Source: Bacteroidaceae bacterium
Lineage (GTDB): Bacteria; Bacteroidota; Bacteroidia; Bacteroidales; Muribaculaceae
Direction: 5' to 3'
DNA: 64,000 bases
Assembly (NCBI GenBank): GCA_021768245.1
Contig: JAETNO010000003.1
Span: 166,294 to 230,293, forward strand
Of this stretch, positions 41,806-49,742 are shown one piece after another. The stretch's first letter is position 1, and each line of letters begins with the position of its first letter. The translations under genes were made by a program, and so were the position numbers. The notes beneath the pieces are model-generated. The model did no database searches. It saw only the letters and a program-made list of their open reading frames with translations, and was not told the DNA's origin.

Positions 41806-42579
41806 TTATGGCAAATAAGTGCGGACTATGATGGAGGCGAGCGTGATGCCGAAGATTGACGTGATGTGCATCAAAGCTCCGTTTGTTGAGACTTTATTGT
41901 AGCTGAGGGCTCCCGATGTGTCTGTGAGTGTCGCGGAGTCGGGGTGGTTTGCTACGAGTTCGTCGGAATAGACACACTTGAATTTACGGGTCGGGAAGAC
42001 ACCTGATTTCTTGAATTTGCGCCGGAGAGCCGCCGCGAGCGGACATCCCTTGACTTTCCAGAATTCCGCGACGGCTATGCGTGAGGGGTCGGTTTTGAGA
42101 GCCGCGCCCATTGAGGATACGAAGAGCGGGCGTTTGCCATCGCCGTTTATGGCTGAGGTGGCGTTGAGGATAAGGAGGGCTTTGTCGGAGAGGGAATCGA
42201 TGGCATCGATTATGTAGTCATAGTCGCCGAGCGTATAGGTTGACTGGGTGGAGGAGTTGTAGAAGTCATGGATGGCGGTGATTTCGGCCTGCGGATTTAT
42301 GTCGAGCAGCCGATTCTTCATCACGTCGACTTTTACCTGCCCGACGGTAGGGACAGTGGCCGGTAGCTGGCGGTTGATATTGGAAATGGCCACGCGGTCG
42401 GCATCGACTATTGTCAAGTCACGGAAACCGCTGCGCACGAGGGTCTCCGCAGCCCAGCTGCCAACACCGCCCATGCCGAAGATTATGCCGCGTGTGCGGC
42501 CTATTGCCTCAAGGGCTTCAAGTCCGGTGAGCAGGGCTGTGCGGTTGAATATGTCGGAACGTGAGGGGACGGTAGCCAT
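41806..42579 (-). CDS. tcdA: tRNA threonylcarbamoyladenosine dehydratase (TcdA/CsdL)
   Basis: The 257-aa ThiF/E1-like enzyme uses ATP to cyclise the threonylcarbamoyl side chain on A37 of tRNAs (t6A to ct6A). The adenylation motif GMGGVGSWAAETLVRSGF, the VDADRVAISNINRQ loop and DYIIDAIDSLSDKALL fit TcdA, and the length agrees with the family. It is 11 bp downstream of a small unknown gene, so they are probably co-transcribed. Confidence 0.92.
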   Translation of the reverse strand: MATVPSRSDIFNRTALLTGLEALEAIGRTRGIIFGMGGVGSWAAETLVRSGFRDLTIVDADRVAISNINRQLPATVPTVGQVKVDVMKNRLLDINPQAEITAIHDFYNSSTQSTYTLGDYDYIIDAIDSLSDKALLILNATSAINGDGKRPLFVSSMGAALKTDPSRIAVAEFWKVKGCPLAAALRRKFKKSGVFPTRKFKCVYSDELVANHPDSATLTDTSGALSYNKVSTNGALMHITSIFGITLASIIVRTYLP

Positions 42580-42590
42580 TGTCCGAAGGA

Positions 42591-42935
42591 TTATCCTACG
42601 AGAGTGCTCTTCAGTCTTGACCAGACGGACGGGGATTCCATGCGTATATGGACGTTGACATCCGAGTTGTTCTTGTTGAGAAACACTATGGAGTTTGCGA
42701 GCACTATTGCTATGTAATTCTCGAATTCGAGGATTTCATGGATATGGTCGAGGGGGAGGACTGAAAAGGGGGAGTTCGGCTCGACACTGCCGATGAAAAG
42801 GTCGTTTTCGTCAATGACTATGCCGTGGTTTTCCATCGCATAGTCGAAGAGCAGGCCTATGTTGAGCTCGTCAGTCGACGCCGGCGGTCTGTTGTATTGC
42901 TTGTAGATTGAGTCGATAGTTTTCTTTGTTACCAT
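42591..42935 (-). CDS. Small cytoplasmic protein of unknown function
   Basis: From the ATG at 42935 the product is 114 aa (10 residues longer if 42965 is used). It is soluble, acidic, without signal peptide or membrane segment: VTKKTIDSIYKQYNRPPAST is followed by an alternating strand/helix region ending SPSVWSRLKSTLVG. I do not recognise the family. Its position 11 bp upstream of tcdA suggests co-expression, but nothing in the sequence links it to tRNA modification. Confidence 0.65.
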   Translation of the reverse strand: MVTKKTIDSIYKQYNRPPASTDELNIGLLFDYAMENHGIVIDENDLFIGSVEPNSPFSVLPLDHIHEILEFENYIAIVLANSIVFLNKNNSDVNVHIRMESPSVWSRLKSTLVG

Positions 42936-43266
42936 ATTGAGGCTTGTTTGGTTTCCCTCTGCCAATGGTTGCCGGGGGGTATGACTTTCACTGTGGCTGA
43001 AAAAAATGTGACTGATACTGCCTAAAGATTCATAAGCTATGTGAAGGAGTCATTATGAAAACAATCTGTTTTCTTTATGGGTTTGTATGGCTATTGGTCG
43101 AAATGGGAACTATTGTGGTATTTTAGGATTATAAGGTAAGAATGGGGAGCAAGCTGTGTGTCGGAAAGAGGAAAGCGCAGGGGCATAATCAGAGATGATA
43201 TCTGTGTGTTAATATCGATTATGCCCCTGCGCTTAGGGGGGTGAGCCGTCTTGTTGTGGCCGGGGA
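42936..43266. other. Intergenic region with a possible 23-codon peptide gene
   Basis: The 331-bp region between two minus-strand operons holds the terminator at 43173-43234. It also holds a short plus-strand frame, 43055-43126, preceded by AAGGAG five bases before the ATG. The peptide would be hydrophobic (KTICFLYGFVWLLVEMG then TIVVF). A Shine-Dalgarno match is unusual for this phylum, and there is no TAnnTTTG promoter upstream, so coding status is unclear. Confidence 0.35.
43173..43234 (-). terminator. Terminator of the methylmalonyl-CoA decarboxylase operon
   Basis: A perfect 18-bp stem, AAGCGCAGGGGCATAATC (43173-43190) with its complement (43217-43234), lies 33 bp after the stop of the beta subunit. 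The loop of 26 nt is long; the T-tract is weak. Confidence 0.75.
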
Positions 43267-44421
43267 CTACGCGAGGAAGCCGAGGAGCACACCTGCGGCA
43301 ACGGCAGAGCCGATTACGCCGGCCACGTTGGGGCCCATGGCGTGCATCAGCAGATAGTTGCTTGGGTCATATTCCAGACCGAGATTGTTGGAGATGCGGG
43401 CCGACATCGGAACTGCCGAAACGCCAGCGTTGCCGATAAGCGGATTAATCTTCTTTGACTTCGGCAGGAAGAGGTTGAAGAGTTTCACGAAGAGGACACC
43501 GCTCGCCGAGGCAATGACGAAGGCCATGAAGCCAAGGAGGAAGATGCGGATGGTCTCAGACGTAAGGAATTCAGAGGCCTGGGTGGAGGCACCGACGGTC
43601 ATGCCGAGAAGGATGGTCACGATGTCGGTGAGGGCGTTGCTTGCGGTTTTCGCGAGACGGTTGGTGACGCCACACTCACGCAGCAGGTTTCCGAAGAAGA
43701 GCATGCCGAGAAGCGGCAGGCCGGAGGGTACCACGAAGCAGGTGAGAATCATGCCGACAATCGGGAAGATGATTTTCTCATTCTGCGACACGGCGCGCGC
43801 GGGTTTCATCTTTATGACGCGTTCGTGTCTGGTGGTCAGCAGTCGCATCAGCGGGGGCTGAATCACAGGCACGAGGGCCATGTAGGAGTAGGCCGACACT
43901 GCAATCGCGCCCATGAGGTTGGGGGCGAGTTTCGACGAAAGGAAGATTGCCGTGGGGCCGTCGGCACCGCCGATGATGGCTATCGCGCCAGCCTGGTCGG
44001 GGGCGAAGCCGAGGAGGAGTGCCACCATGTAGGCTCCGAAGATGCCGAACTGGGCGGCGGCTCCGATGAGCATCAGTTTCGGGTTGGCTATGAGGGCCGA
44101 GAAGTCGGTCATGGCTCCGATGCCGAGGAAGATGAGCGGGGGATACCATCCGGCGCTTACGCCATTGTAGAGAATATTGAGCACTGAGCCCTCCTCATAT
44201 ATGCCGATTTCGAGGCCGGCAGTGGTATTGAAGGGCACGTTGCCAATGAGGATACCGAAGCCGATGGGCACGAGGAGCATCGGTTCGAAATTCTTCTTGA
44301 TAGCGAGCCAGATGAAGAATAATCCCACAAGGAGCATCACGAGGTGCTCCCATGTGGCGTTGTAGAAACCTGTCAGTTGCCAGAACTCCTGAAGGTTTTG
44401 CGTTAAGAATTCGCTAAACAT
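43267..44421 (-). CDS. Sodium-pumping decarboxylase beta subunit (membrane Na+ channel)
   Basis: The 384-aa protein matches OadB/GcdB/MmdB: about ten hydrophobic helices, IIGGADGPTAIFLSSKLAP (the central motif with the ion-coupling Asp), NVPFNTTAGLEIGIYEEGSVL, NAGVSAVPMSARISNN and a C-terminal LMHAMGPNVAGVIGSAVAAG. It couples decarboxylation of the biotin-bound carboxyl group to export of Na+. Last gene of the operon mce-carboxyltransferase-OadG-like-biotin carrier-beta, so methylmalonyl-CoA is the likely substrate of the complex. Confidence 0.95.
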   Translation of the reverse strand: MFSEFLTQNLQEFWQLTGFYNATWEHLVMLLVGLFFIWLAIKKNFEPMLLVPIGFGILIGNVPFNTTAGLEIGIYEEGSVLNILYNGVSAGWYPPLIFLGIGAMTDFSALIANPKLMLIGAAAQFGIFGAYMVALLLGFAPDQAGAIAIIGGADGPTAIFLSSKLAPNLMGAIAVSAYSYMALVPVIQPPLMRLLTTRHERVIKMKPARAVSQNEKIIFPIVGMILTCFVVPSGLPLLGMLFFGNLLRECGVTNRLAKTASNALTDIVTILLGMTVGASTQASEFLTSETIRIFLLGFMAFVIASASGVLFVKLFNLFLPKSKKINPLIGNAGVSAVPMSARISNNLGLEYDPSNYLLMHAMGPNVAGVIGSAVAAGVLLGFLA

Positions 44422-44452
44422 AATGCTTGATAGTTAACTTTAGGAGAGCGGA

Positions 44453-44887
44453 CTATTCGAGTGTCACGAGTACGGCACCCTGGAGCACAGAGTCGCCTGG
44501 AGTTACAGCGATGGAGGCCACCTTGCCGTCGTGGCCGGCATGGATGGCGTTTTCCATCTTCATGGCCTCGAGCACGGCTATAGTGTCGGCTGCTTTGACA
44601 GTGTCGCCCACCTTGACGTTGACAGATACTACAACGCCGGGAAGCGGAGCTTCTACGCTGTAGCCACCTGCCTGAACTTTGGGTTTGGCAATCACCTTCT
44701 CTCCACCCTGTGTGCGTGGCGCTGCCGAGGGACGGGGAGAGGAAACGATGGTCACGGGCTTGTCGGTCTTCTCGAGCTCCACTTTGTAGGGGACGCCGTT
44801 GACCTCCACTTTGGCGAGATTGTTGTCAATGTCGCCGATTTTCACCGTGTAGAGGTTGCCGTTGATTCTATATTTATATTCTTTCAT
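44453..44887 (-). CDS. Biotin carrier protein of the decarboxylase complex
   Basis: The 144-aa protein has an N-terminal beta region, an Ala/Pro linker and a C-terminal biotinyl domain (about 75-144). The biotin-accepting Lys110 is in VLEAMKMENAIHAGHDG. It carries the carboxyl group between the carboxyltransferase and the membrane beta subunit. Lies 31 bp upstream of the beta-subunit gene. Confidence 0.95.
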   Translation of the reverse strand: MKEYKYRINGNLYTVKIGDIDNNLAKVEVNGVPYKVELEKTDKPVTIVSSPRPSAAPRTQGGEKVIAKPKVQAGGYSVEAPLPGVVVSVNVKVGDTVKAADTIAVLEAMKMENAIHAGHDGKVASIAVTPGDSVLQGAVLVTLE

Positions 44888-44954
44888 TGTTTTTGTTGGA
44901 TTTCAGTAAAATGAGGTGGAATTGAAATTATAGAGTGAATCTGACGCGCACGGC

Positions 44955-45881
44955 TCAATGGCGGTTGGGGAGTTCGCGCAGACCGTAAATCTTGGAGCTC
45001 CACGGTGAGTATGCACGGCGCACTTTATTGATGGTGAGGATGGTGCTTTCGCGGTCGTGGGCGTCGAGGTGCTCGACGAGGGCGGCTGCGATAGCTGCAA
45101 TCACTTCGCCGGAGTCCTGCTCCTTGTGGTGGTCGGCTTCGACCTCATCGTCGGCGAGGGCTTTCATCTTGCGGCTGCGCGAGATGGAGGCTCCGATGCG
45201 GTTGATGATGTAGAAGCAGATTGACAGCACGAGGAGGGCCGAGAACACGATGCACATCGCCATCACTGCCATAGCGAAGCCATGGGGGTCGTGTTCGGCA
45301 AAGGCGTCGACCTTGTTGTTGGTGCTCTTGATGATGTTGTTGCTTGAGGGAGTGATGTACTTCGACTCGGAGCCGTCGCGCACTTCCCAGTCATCGGGAT
45401 TGTTGATTCCGCCTTCTCCATCTGCCTTGCGGGCATAGGACTGTCCGGGCTTGAGGTCGCCTGGCACCACGATTTCATCGATGAGGGTCTGGCCGTTGGC
45501 ATCGTAGATTGCGATGTAGTTGTCCTCGCCGGGGGTGAAGGTGAAGTTTGTGTGGAATGTTCCCTTGTTTGGCTCGCCGTCGGCCCAGAAGAGGATGTGC
45601 TGCCGGGCAGGAATCTCGGTGTTGACATCACCTAAGGGCACGGGATAGAGCGTATTGTTATTGCGGTCATTGGTGAGGAAGACGCTGGAGATTTCCAATG
45701 GGCCGAAAGTGGAGTTGAAGAGCTCCACCCAGGCGTTGTAGCGTCCGAAGTCGTCGACCACGCTCGTGGAATCGTTGACAATCATGACCTCGTTGAGGCG
45801 CAGACCGCGACGTCCCTGGGCGCAGATGGTGCCGGCAAACGTCAGAGTCACCAATAGCAGCGTTAAAAGTCGTTTGTTCAT
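44955..45881 (-). CDS. Lamin-tail-domain/OadG fusion, gamma-type subunit of the decarboxylase
   Basis: The 308-aa protein has a signal peptide (LLTLLLVTLTFAGTICAQ) and an extracytoplasmic lamin-tail-like beta domain at about residues 25-180 (LRLNEVMIVNDSTS, YNAWVELFNS, LYPVPLGDV, HILFWADGE). One transmembrane helix follows at about 200-225 (GFAMAVMAMCIVFSALLVLS), then a cytoplasmic acidic tail resembling OadG and ending in a short AAALVEHLDAHDRESTILTI segment. OadG subunits are normally under 100 aa, so the exported domain is an addition found in Bacteroidetes. It probably anchors the complex and may contact the periplasm or cell wall. Confidence 0.8.
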   Translation of the reverse strand: MNKRLLTLLLVTLTFAGTICAQGRRGLRLNEVMIVNDSTSVVDDFGRYNAWVELFNSTFGPLEISSVFLTNDRNNNTLYPVPLGDVNTEIPARQHILFWADGEPNKGTFHTNFTFTPGEDNYIAIYDANGQTLIDEIVVPGDLKPGQSYARKADGEGGINNPDDWEVRDGSESKYITPSSNNIIKSTNNKVDAFAEHDPHGFAMAVMAMCIVFSALLVLSICFYIINRIGASISRSRKMKALADDEVEADHHKEQDSGEVIAAIAAALVEHLDAHDRESTILTINKVRRAYSPWSSKIYGLRELPNRH

Positions 45882-45922
45882 AACTTTTTGTCGGAATTAA
45901 AGTTTTGAGACGTGGCTCTCCA

Positions 45923-47476
45923 TTAGAGAGGAATGTTGCCGTGTTTCTTAGCGGGGTTGACAACCTTCTTTGTGGCGAGCTGCTGGAGGGCACGAATGAT
46001 GCGGAAGCGGGTGTTGCGCGGTTCAATCACATCGTCGATATAGCCGTAGCGTGCTGCATTGTAGGGGTTGCAGAAGAGCTTGTTGTATTCGTCTTCTTTC
46101 TCCTGAAGCACCTTGGCGGGGTCTTCGGCGGCCTTGGCTTCCTTGGCATAGAGCACTTCGACTGCGCCTGCGCCACCCATGACGGCGATTTCAGCCGTAG
46201 GCCAAGCGTAGTTCATGTCGCCTCGGAGCTGCTTGCACGACATCACGATGTGGCTGCCGCCGTAGCTCTTGCGGAGTGTGACAGTTACCTTGGGCACTGT
46301 GGCTTCACCGTAGGCATAGAGGAGTTTCGCGCCATGGAGAATCACGCCGTTGTATTCCTGGCCTGTTCCGGGGAGGAAGCCGGGTACGTCGACGAGAGTT
46401 ACCAGAGGAATGTTGAAGGCGTCGCAGAAGCGCACGAAGCGAGCACCCTTGCGGGAAGCGTTGCTGTCGAGCACACCGGCGAGATATTTGGGCTGGTTGG
46501 CTACCACGCCGACTGCCTGACCGTTGAAGCGGGCGAAGCCGATGATGATGTTCTTGGCATACTCGCGCTGGATTTCAAGGAATTCACCGTTGTCGACAAT
46601 AGCGTTGATTACCTCATACATGTCGTAGGGACGGTTGGCTGAATCGGGGATGATTTCGTTTAGTGAATCCTCGAGACGGTCGATGGGGTCGTTACATTCA
46701 ACCAGCGGTGGCTCCTCGAGGTTGTTCTGCGGGATGTAGCTGAAGAGTTTACGGATGATTTTGAGGGTTTCCTCGCCATCCTCTGCCGCGAAGTGAGCCA
46801 CACCGCTCTTCTGGGAGTGGACGGTTGCGCCACCGAGAGCTTCCTGGCTTACGTCCTCGCCGGTCACGGTCTTCACGACCTTCGGGCCTGTAAGGAACAT
46901 GTAGCTGATACCCTTGGTCATGATAGTGAAGTCGGTGAGGGCGGGGGAGTAGACCGCACCGCCGGCACAGGGGCCGAGGATACCGGAAATCTGGGGAATC
47001 ACACCGGATGCAAGGATGTTGCGCTGGAAAATTTCAGCATAGCCTGCGAGGGCGTTGATGCCTTCCTGGATACGCGCGCCACCCGAGTCGTTGAGGCCGA
47101 TAACGGGAGCACCCATCTTCATTGCCATATCCATGATTTTGCAGATTTTCAGCGCCATTGTCTCGCTGAGGGAGCCGCCGAACACGGTGAAGTCCTGAGC
47201 GAATACATATACGAGACGACCGTCGATTGTGCCGTAGCCGGTCACTACGCCGTCGCCAAGATAGCTTTTCTTTTCCTGGCCGAAGTTGTAGCAACGGTGG
47301 CGCACGAACATGTCGATTTCCTCAAAAGAACCTTCGTCGAGAAGCTGTGCGATGCGCTCGCGTGCGGTATATTTGCCTCTCTCGTGCTGTTTTTGGATGG
47401 CTTTCTCGCCGCCGCCGAGACGGGCTTCTTCGCGAAGGGCGATAAGCTCTTTTACTTTTTCAAGCTGGTTACTCAT
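45923..47476 (-). CDS. mmdA: Methylmalonyl-CoA decarboxylase alpha subunit (acyl-CoA carboxyltransferase)
   Basis: The 517-aa protein is a full-length biotin-dependent carboxyltransferase: QHERGKYTARERIAQLLDEG, the GGSLSETMALKICKIMDMA and GARIQEG segments, GGAVYSPALTDF (N-domain oxyanion region), and the C-domain NGQAVGVVANQPKYLAGVLD, FCDAFNIPLVTLVDVPGFLPG and SYGGSHIVMSCK. It transfers the carboxyl group of methylmalonyl-CoA to biotin, yielding propionyl-CoA. It follows the epimerase and precedes the gamma, biotin-carrier and beta subunits. Carboxylase use is possible but less likely given the OadB/OadG partners. Confidence 0.93.
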   Translation of the reverse strand: MSNQLEKVKELIALREEARLGGGEKAIQKQHERGKYTARERIAQLLDEGSFEEIDMFVRHRCYNFGQEKKSYLGDGVVTGYGTIDGRLVYVFAQDFTVFGGSLSETMALKICKIMDMAMKMGAPVIGLNDSGGARIQEGINALAGYAEIFQRNILASGVIPQISGILGPCAGGAVYSPALTDFTIMTKGISYMFLTGPKVVKTVTGEDVSQEALGGATVHSQKSGVAHFAAEDGEETLKIIRKLFSYIPQNNLEEPPLVECNDPIDRLEDSLNEIIPDSANRPYDMYEVINAIVDNGEFLEIQREYAKNIIIGFARFNGQAVGVVANQPKYLAGVLDSNASRKGARFVRFCDAFNIPLVTLVDVPGFLPGTGQEYNGVILHGAKLLYAYGEATVPKVTVTLRKSYGGSHIVMSCKQLRGDMNYAWPTAEIAVMGGAGAVEVLYAKEAKAAEDPAKVLQEKEDEYNKLFCNPYNAARYGYIDDVIEPRNTRFRIIRALQQLATKKVVNPAKKHGNIPL

Positions 47477-47519
47477 CTGTTGGAGTATTTATTTTAAGTA
47501 CTTAGTCAAAAATTCCGGT

Positions 47520-47942
47520 TTATTCTTTGTTGGGGTCCTCACAGAGTTCGATGAGGGTTCCGCAAGTCGATTTCGGGTGAAGGAAAGCGATGTTGAGTCC
47601 TTCGGCACCCTTGCGGGGAGCCTTGTCGATGAGACGGCAGCCCTTTGCCTCTACTTCGGCAAGGGCGTTGGCCACACCGTCCTCAATAGCGAAGGCGATA
47701 TGCTGGATGCCGCCACGTCCACCGTTGTTGGCGATGAACTTGGAGATTGCGCTTTCGGGGGAAGTGCCTTCGAGAAGCTCAATCTTGGTCTGGCCTACCT
47801 TGAAGAAAGCGGTGCGTACTTTCTGGTCTTCAACTTCTTCAATGGCAAAACATTTAAGGCCGAGAGTGTTTTCGTAGAAGGCAATGGCTTCCTTGAGGTC
47901 GGGAACTGCGATGCCTACATGTTCGATGTGTGAAATATCCAT
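47520..47942 (-). CDS. mce: Methylmalonyl-CoA epimerase
   Basis: The 140-aa glyoxalase-fold protein interconverts the 2R and 2S forms of methylmalonyl-CoA. It starts MDISHIEHVGIAVPDLKEAI (metal-ligand His), then TKIELLEG, GRGGIQHIAFAIEDG (second His) and the closing GTLIELCED (Glu ligand). Length and motifs fit the family. First gene of the decarboxylase operon, feeding the 2S substrate to it; read from the good promoter at 48033-48064. Confidence 0.96.
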   Translation of the reverse strand: MDISHIEHVGIAVPDLKEAIAFYENTLGLKCFAIEEVEDQKVRTAFFKVGQTKIELLEGTSPESAISKFIANNGGRGGIQHIAFAIEDGVANALAEVEAKGCRLIDKAPRKGAEGLNIAFLHPKSTCGTLIELCEDPNKE

Positions 47943-47985
47943 GATAAAAAGGATTTTGATATAGTTGTTTGTATTACACGTGATT

Positions 47986-48031
47986 AACGGTGAAAGGGCG
48001 CGACCTTGGGCCGGACGCTTCTTTCACCGTT
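47986..48031. other. Hairpin between araB and mce, near the mce transcription start
   Basis: An 11-bp stem, AACGGTGAAAG (47986-47996) with its complement (48021-48031), encloses a G+C-rich loop. On the minus strand it lies immediately after the mce -7 element and has no T-tract. It could be a leader structure of the mce mRNA or a weak stop for read-through from the sugar operon. Confidence 0.45.
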
Positions 48032-48032
48032 G

Positions 48033-48064
48033 CAAATTTAAGTATAATATTCGTGGATAACAAA
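48033..48064 (-). promoter_or_regulatory. Consensus promoter of the mce-decarboxylase operon
   Basis: On the minus strand TTTG (48061-48064) is separated by exactly 20 bp from TAAATTTG (48033-48040), a textbook match to the Bacteroidetes promoter. The leader is about 85 nt. Confidence 0.75.
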
Positions 48065-48113
48065 CTAAAAATGGCCTAATTATCCACTAAATTCATATGG
48101 ATTTCATATGAAA

Positions 48114-49727
48114 TCATCTGATTCCGTTTTTCGCGGAGACTGCCGCGCGTTCGACCGCGAGACAGTCGACATAGCGACGGGTATAGGCCTCGAATCCCTC
48201 AACGTCTTCTTTGACAGGGGCTATTTCCGAACCCGCGTTTCCGGTGAAGACGATTTTTTCAAGATAGTCGGGGAGCGGGAGCCTTCCGGGATTGTTGACA
48301 AGGTAGGACGCGAGTATCGCGATGCCCCAGGCTCCGCCCTCGCCTGCGGTCTCCATGACGGAGATTGGCGAGTTGAGGGCTGCGGCGAGTATGCGCTGTC
48401 CCACTCCTTTGGTCTTGAAGAGTCCGCCGTGGGCAGTTATGCGGTCGACTTTGACTTTTTCTTCGTTGAAGAGGATGTCGTTGCCGATTTTAAGCACTGC
48501 CACCGAGGCGTAAAGATTGGCGCGGATGAAGTTGGCGAGATTGAAGCGGTCGCCAGCCGAGCGAAGGAACAACGGACAGCCTTCAGAAAGCCCTGTTATT
48601 GGTTCACCCGACAGATAGTTGTAGGCAATAAGACCTCCGCAATCGGGGTCGCCTTCGAGAGCGTTGCGATAGAGGCGTTCGAAAATCTCGCCCATGTCAA
48701 CGGGGACTCCGAGCAACTGTTGGTACTCCCTGAAGAGTCCTGCCCAGGCGTTGAGGTCGGAGGTGCAGTTGTTGCAGTGGACCATGGCCACGAGGTTGCC
48801 GTCGGGGGTAGTGACCATGTCTATTACCTCATAGGGCTTCGAAAGTTCTTTCTCAAGCACAATCATTGAGAACGACGATGTACCGGCCGATACATTGCCC
48901 GTGCGCGGGAGCACAGCGTTGGTTGCCACCATACCCGTGCCCGCGTCGCCTTCGGGCGGACAGAGGGGGATTCCTCCGCGTAGGTGGCCCGAGGGGTCGA
49001 GCAGTCTTGCGCCCTCGTCGGTGAGGGTTCCGGCCCCCGCTCCCGCCGTCACGGCTTCCGGCAATATGTCGCGGAGCCGCCATGGATATCCCTTGCCGGA
49101 AATCAACTTGTCGAATTTCTCAATCATGACCGCCGAATAGTCCTTTGTCGACGGGTCGACAGGCAGCATACCCGACGCGTCGCCTATGCCGAGCACCCTG
49201 CGTCCCGTAAGCTTCCAATGGATATATCCCGCGAGTGTCGTGAGATAGTCGATTGATGCCACGTGGCTTTCTCCGTCGAGGATGGCCTGATAGAGGTGGG
49301 ATATGCTCCAGCGAAGGGGGATGTTGTAGTTGAAGAGTTCCGACAGTATGGCTGCGGCTTTGGCTGTATTGGTGTTACGCCATGTGCGGAATGGCACGAG
49401 AATTTCTCCGTCTTTTCCGAAAGGCATGTAGCCGTGCATCATGGCGCTTATGCCTATCGCTCCGAGGCTCTTGATTTCGGTTCCGTAGTCGCGGGCCACA
49501 TTGGCGCGCAAATCGGAATAGCAGTCCTGCAGACCGTGCCATATGTCGTCGATACTGTAGGTCCACAATCCGTCAACGAGACGGTTTTCCCACTCATGGC
49601 TTCCCTGGGCTATCGGTTTGCTCTCAGGGTCGGTAAGTACGGCCTTTATGCGGGTTGAGCCGAATTCGATGCCGAGTATGGCCTTCCCGCTTTCAATTAT
49701 GGTTTTTGCGTCAGTTTCCATATTCAC
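48114..49727 (-). CDS. araB: FGGY-family carbohydrate kinase, probable ribulokinase
   Basis: The 537-aa protein is a full-length FGGY kinase. It has the N-terminal phosphate-binding strand ILGIEFGSTRIKAVLTD, the catalytic-region AIGISAMMHGYMPF, and the C-domain TGNVSAGTSSFSMIVLE, DRITAHGGLFKTKGVGQRI and GEGGAWGIAILASYL. The substrate is inferred from the adjacent L-arabinose isomerase gene, 15 bp upstream: L-ribulose would be phosphorylated to L-ribulose 5-phosphate. Xylulokinase activity cannot be excluded by sequence alone. Last gene of the sugar operon. Confidence 0.8.
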   Translation of the reverse strand: MNMETDAKTIIESGKAILGIEFGSTRIKAVLTDPESKPIAQGSHEWENRLVDGLWTYSIDDIWHGLQDCYSDLRANVARDYGTEIKSLGAIGISAMMHGYMPFGKDGEILVPFRTWRNTNTAKAAAILSELFNYNIPLRWSISHLYQAILDGESHVASIDYLTTLAGYIHWKLTGRRVLGIGDASGMLPVDPSTKDYSAVMIEKFDKLISGKGYPWRLRDILPEAVTAGAGAGTLTDEGARLLDPSGHLRGGIPLCPPEGDAGTGMVATNAVLPRTGNVSAGTSSFSMIVLEKELSKPYEVIDMVTTPDGNLVAMVHCNNCTSDLNAWAGLFREYQQLLGVPVDMGEIFERLYRNALEGDPDCGGLIAYNYLSGEPITGLSEGCPLFLRSAGDRFNLANFIRANLYASVAVLKIGNDILFNEEKVKVDRITAHGGLFKTKGVGQRILAAALNSPISVMETAGEGGAWGIAILASYLVNNPGRLPLPDYLEKIVFTGNAGSEIAPVKEDVEGFEAYTRRYVDCLAVERAAVSAKNGIR

Positions 49728-49742
49728 TGAGTGTGCCCCTGT

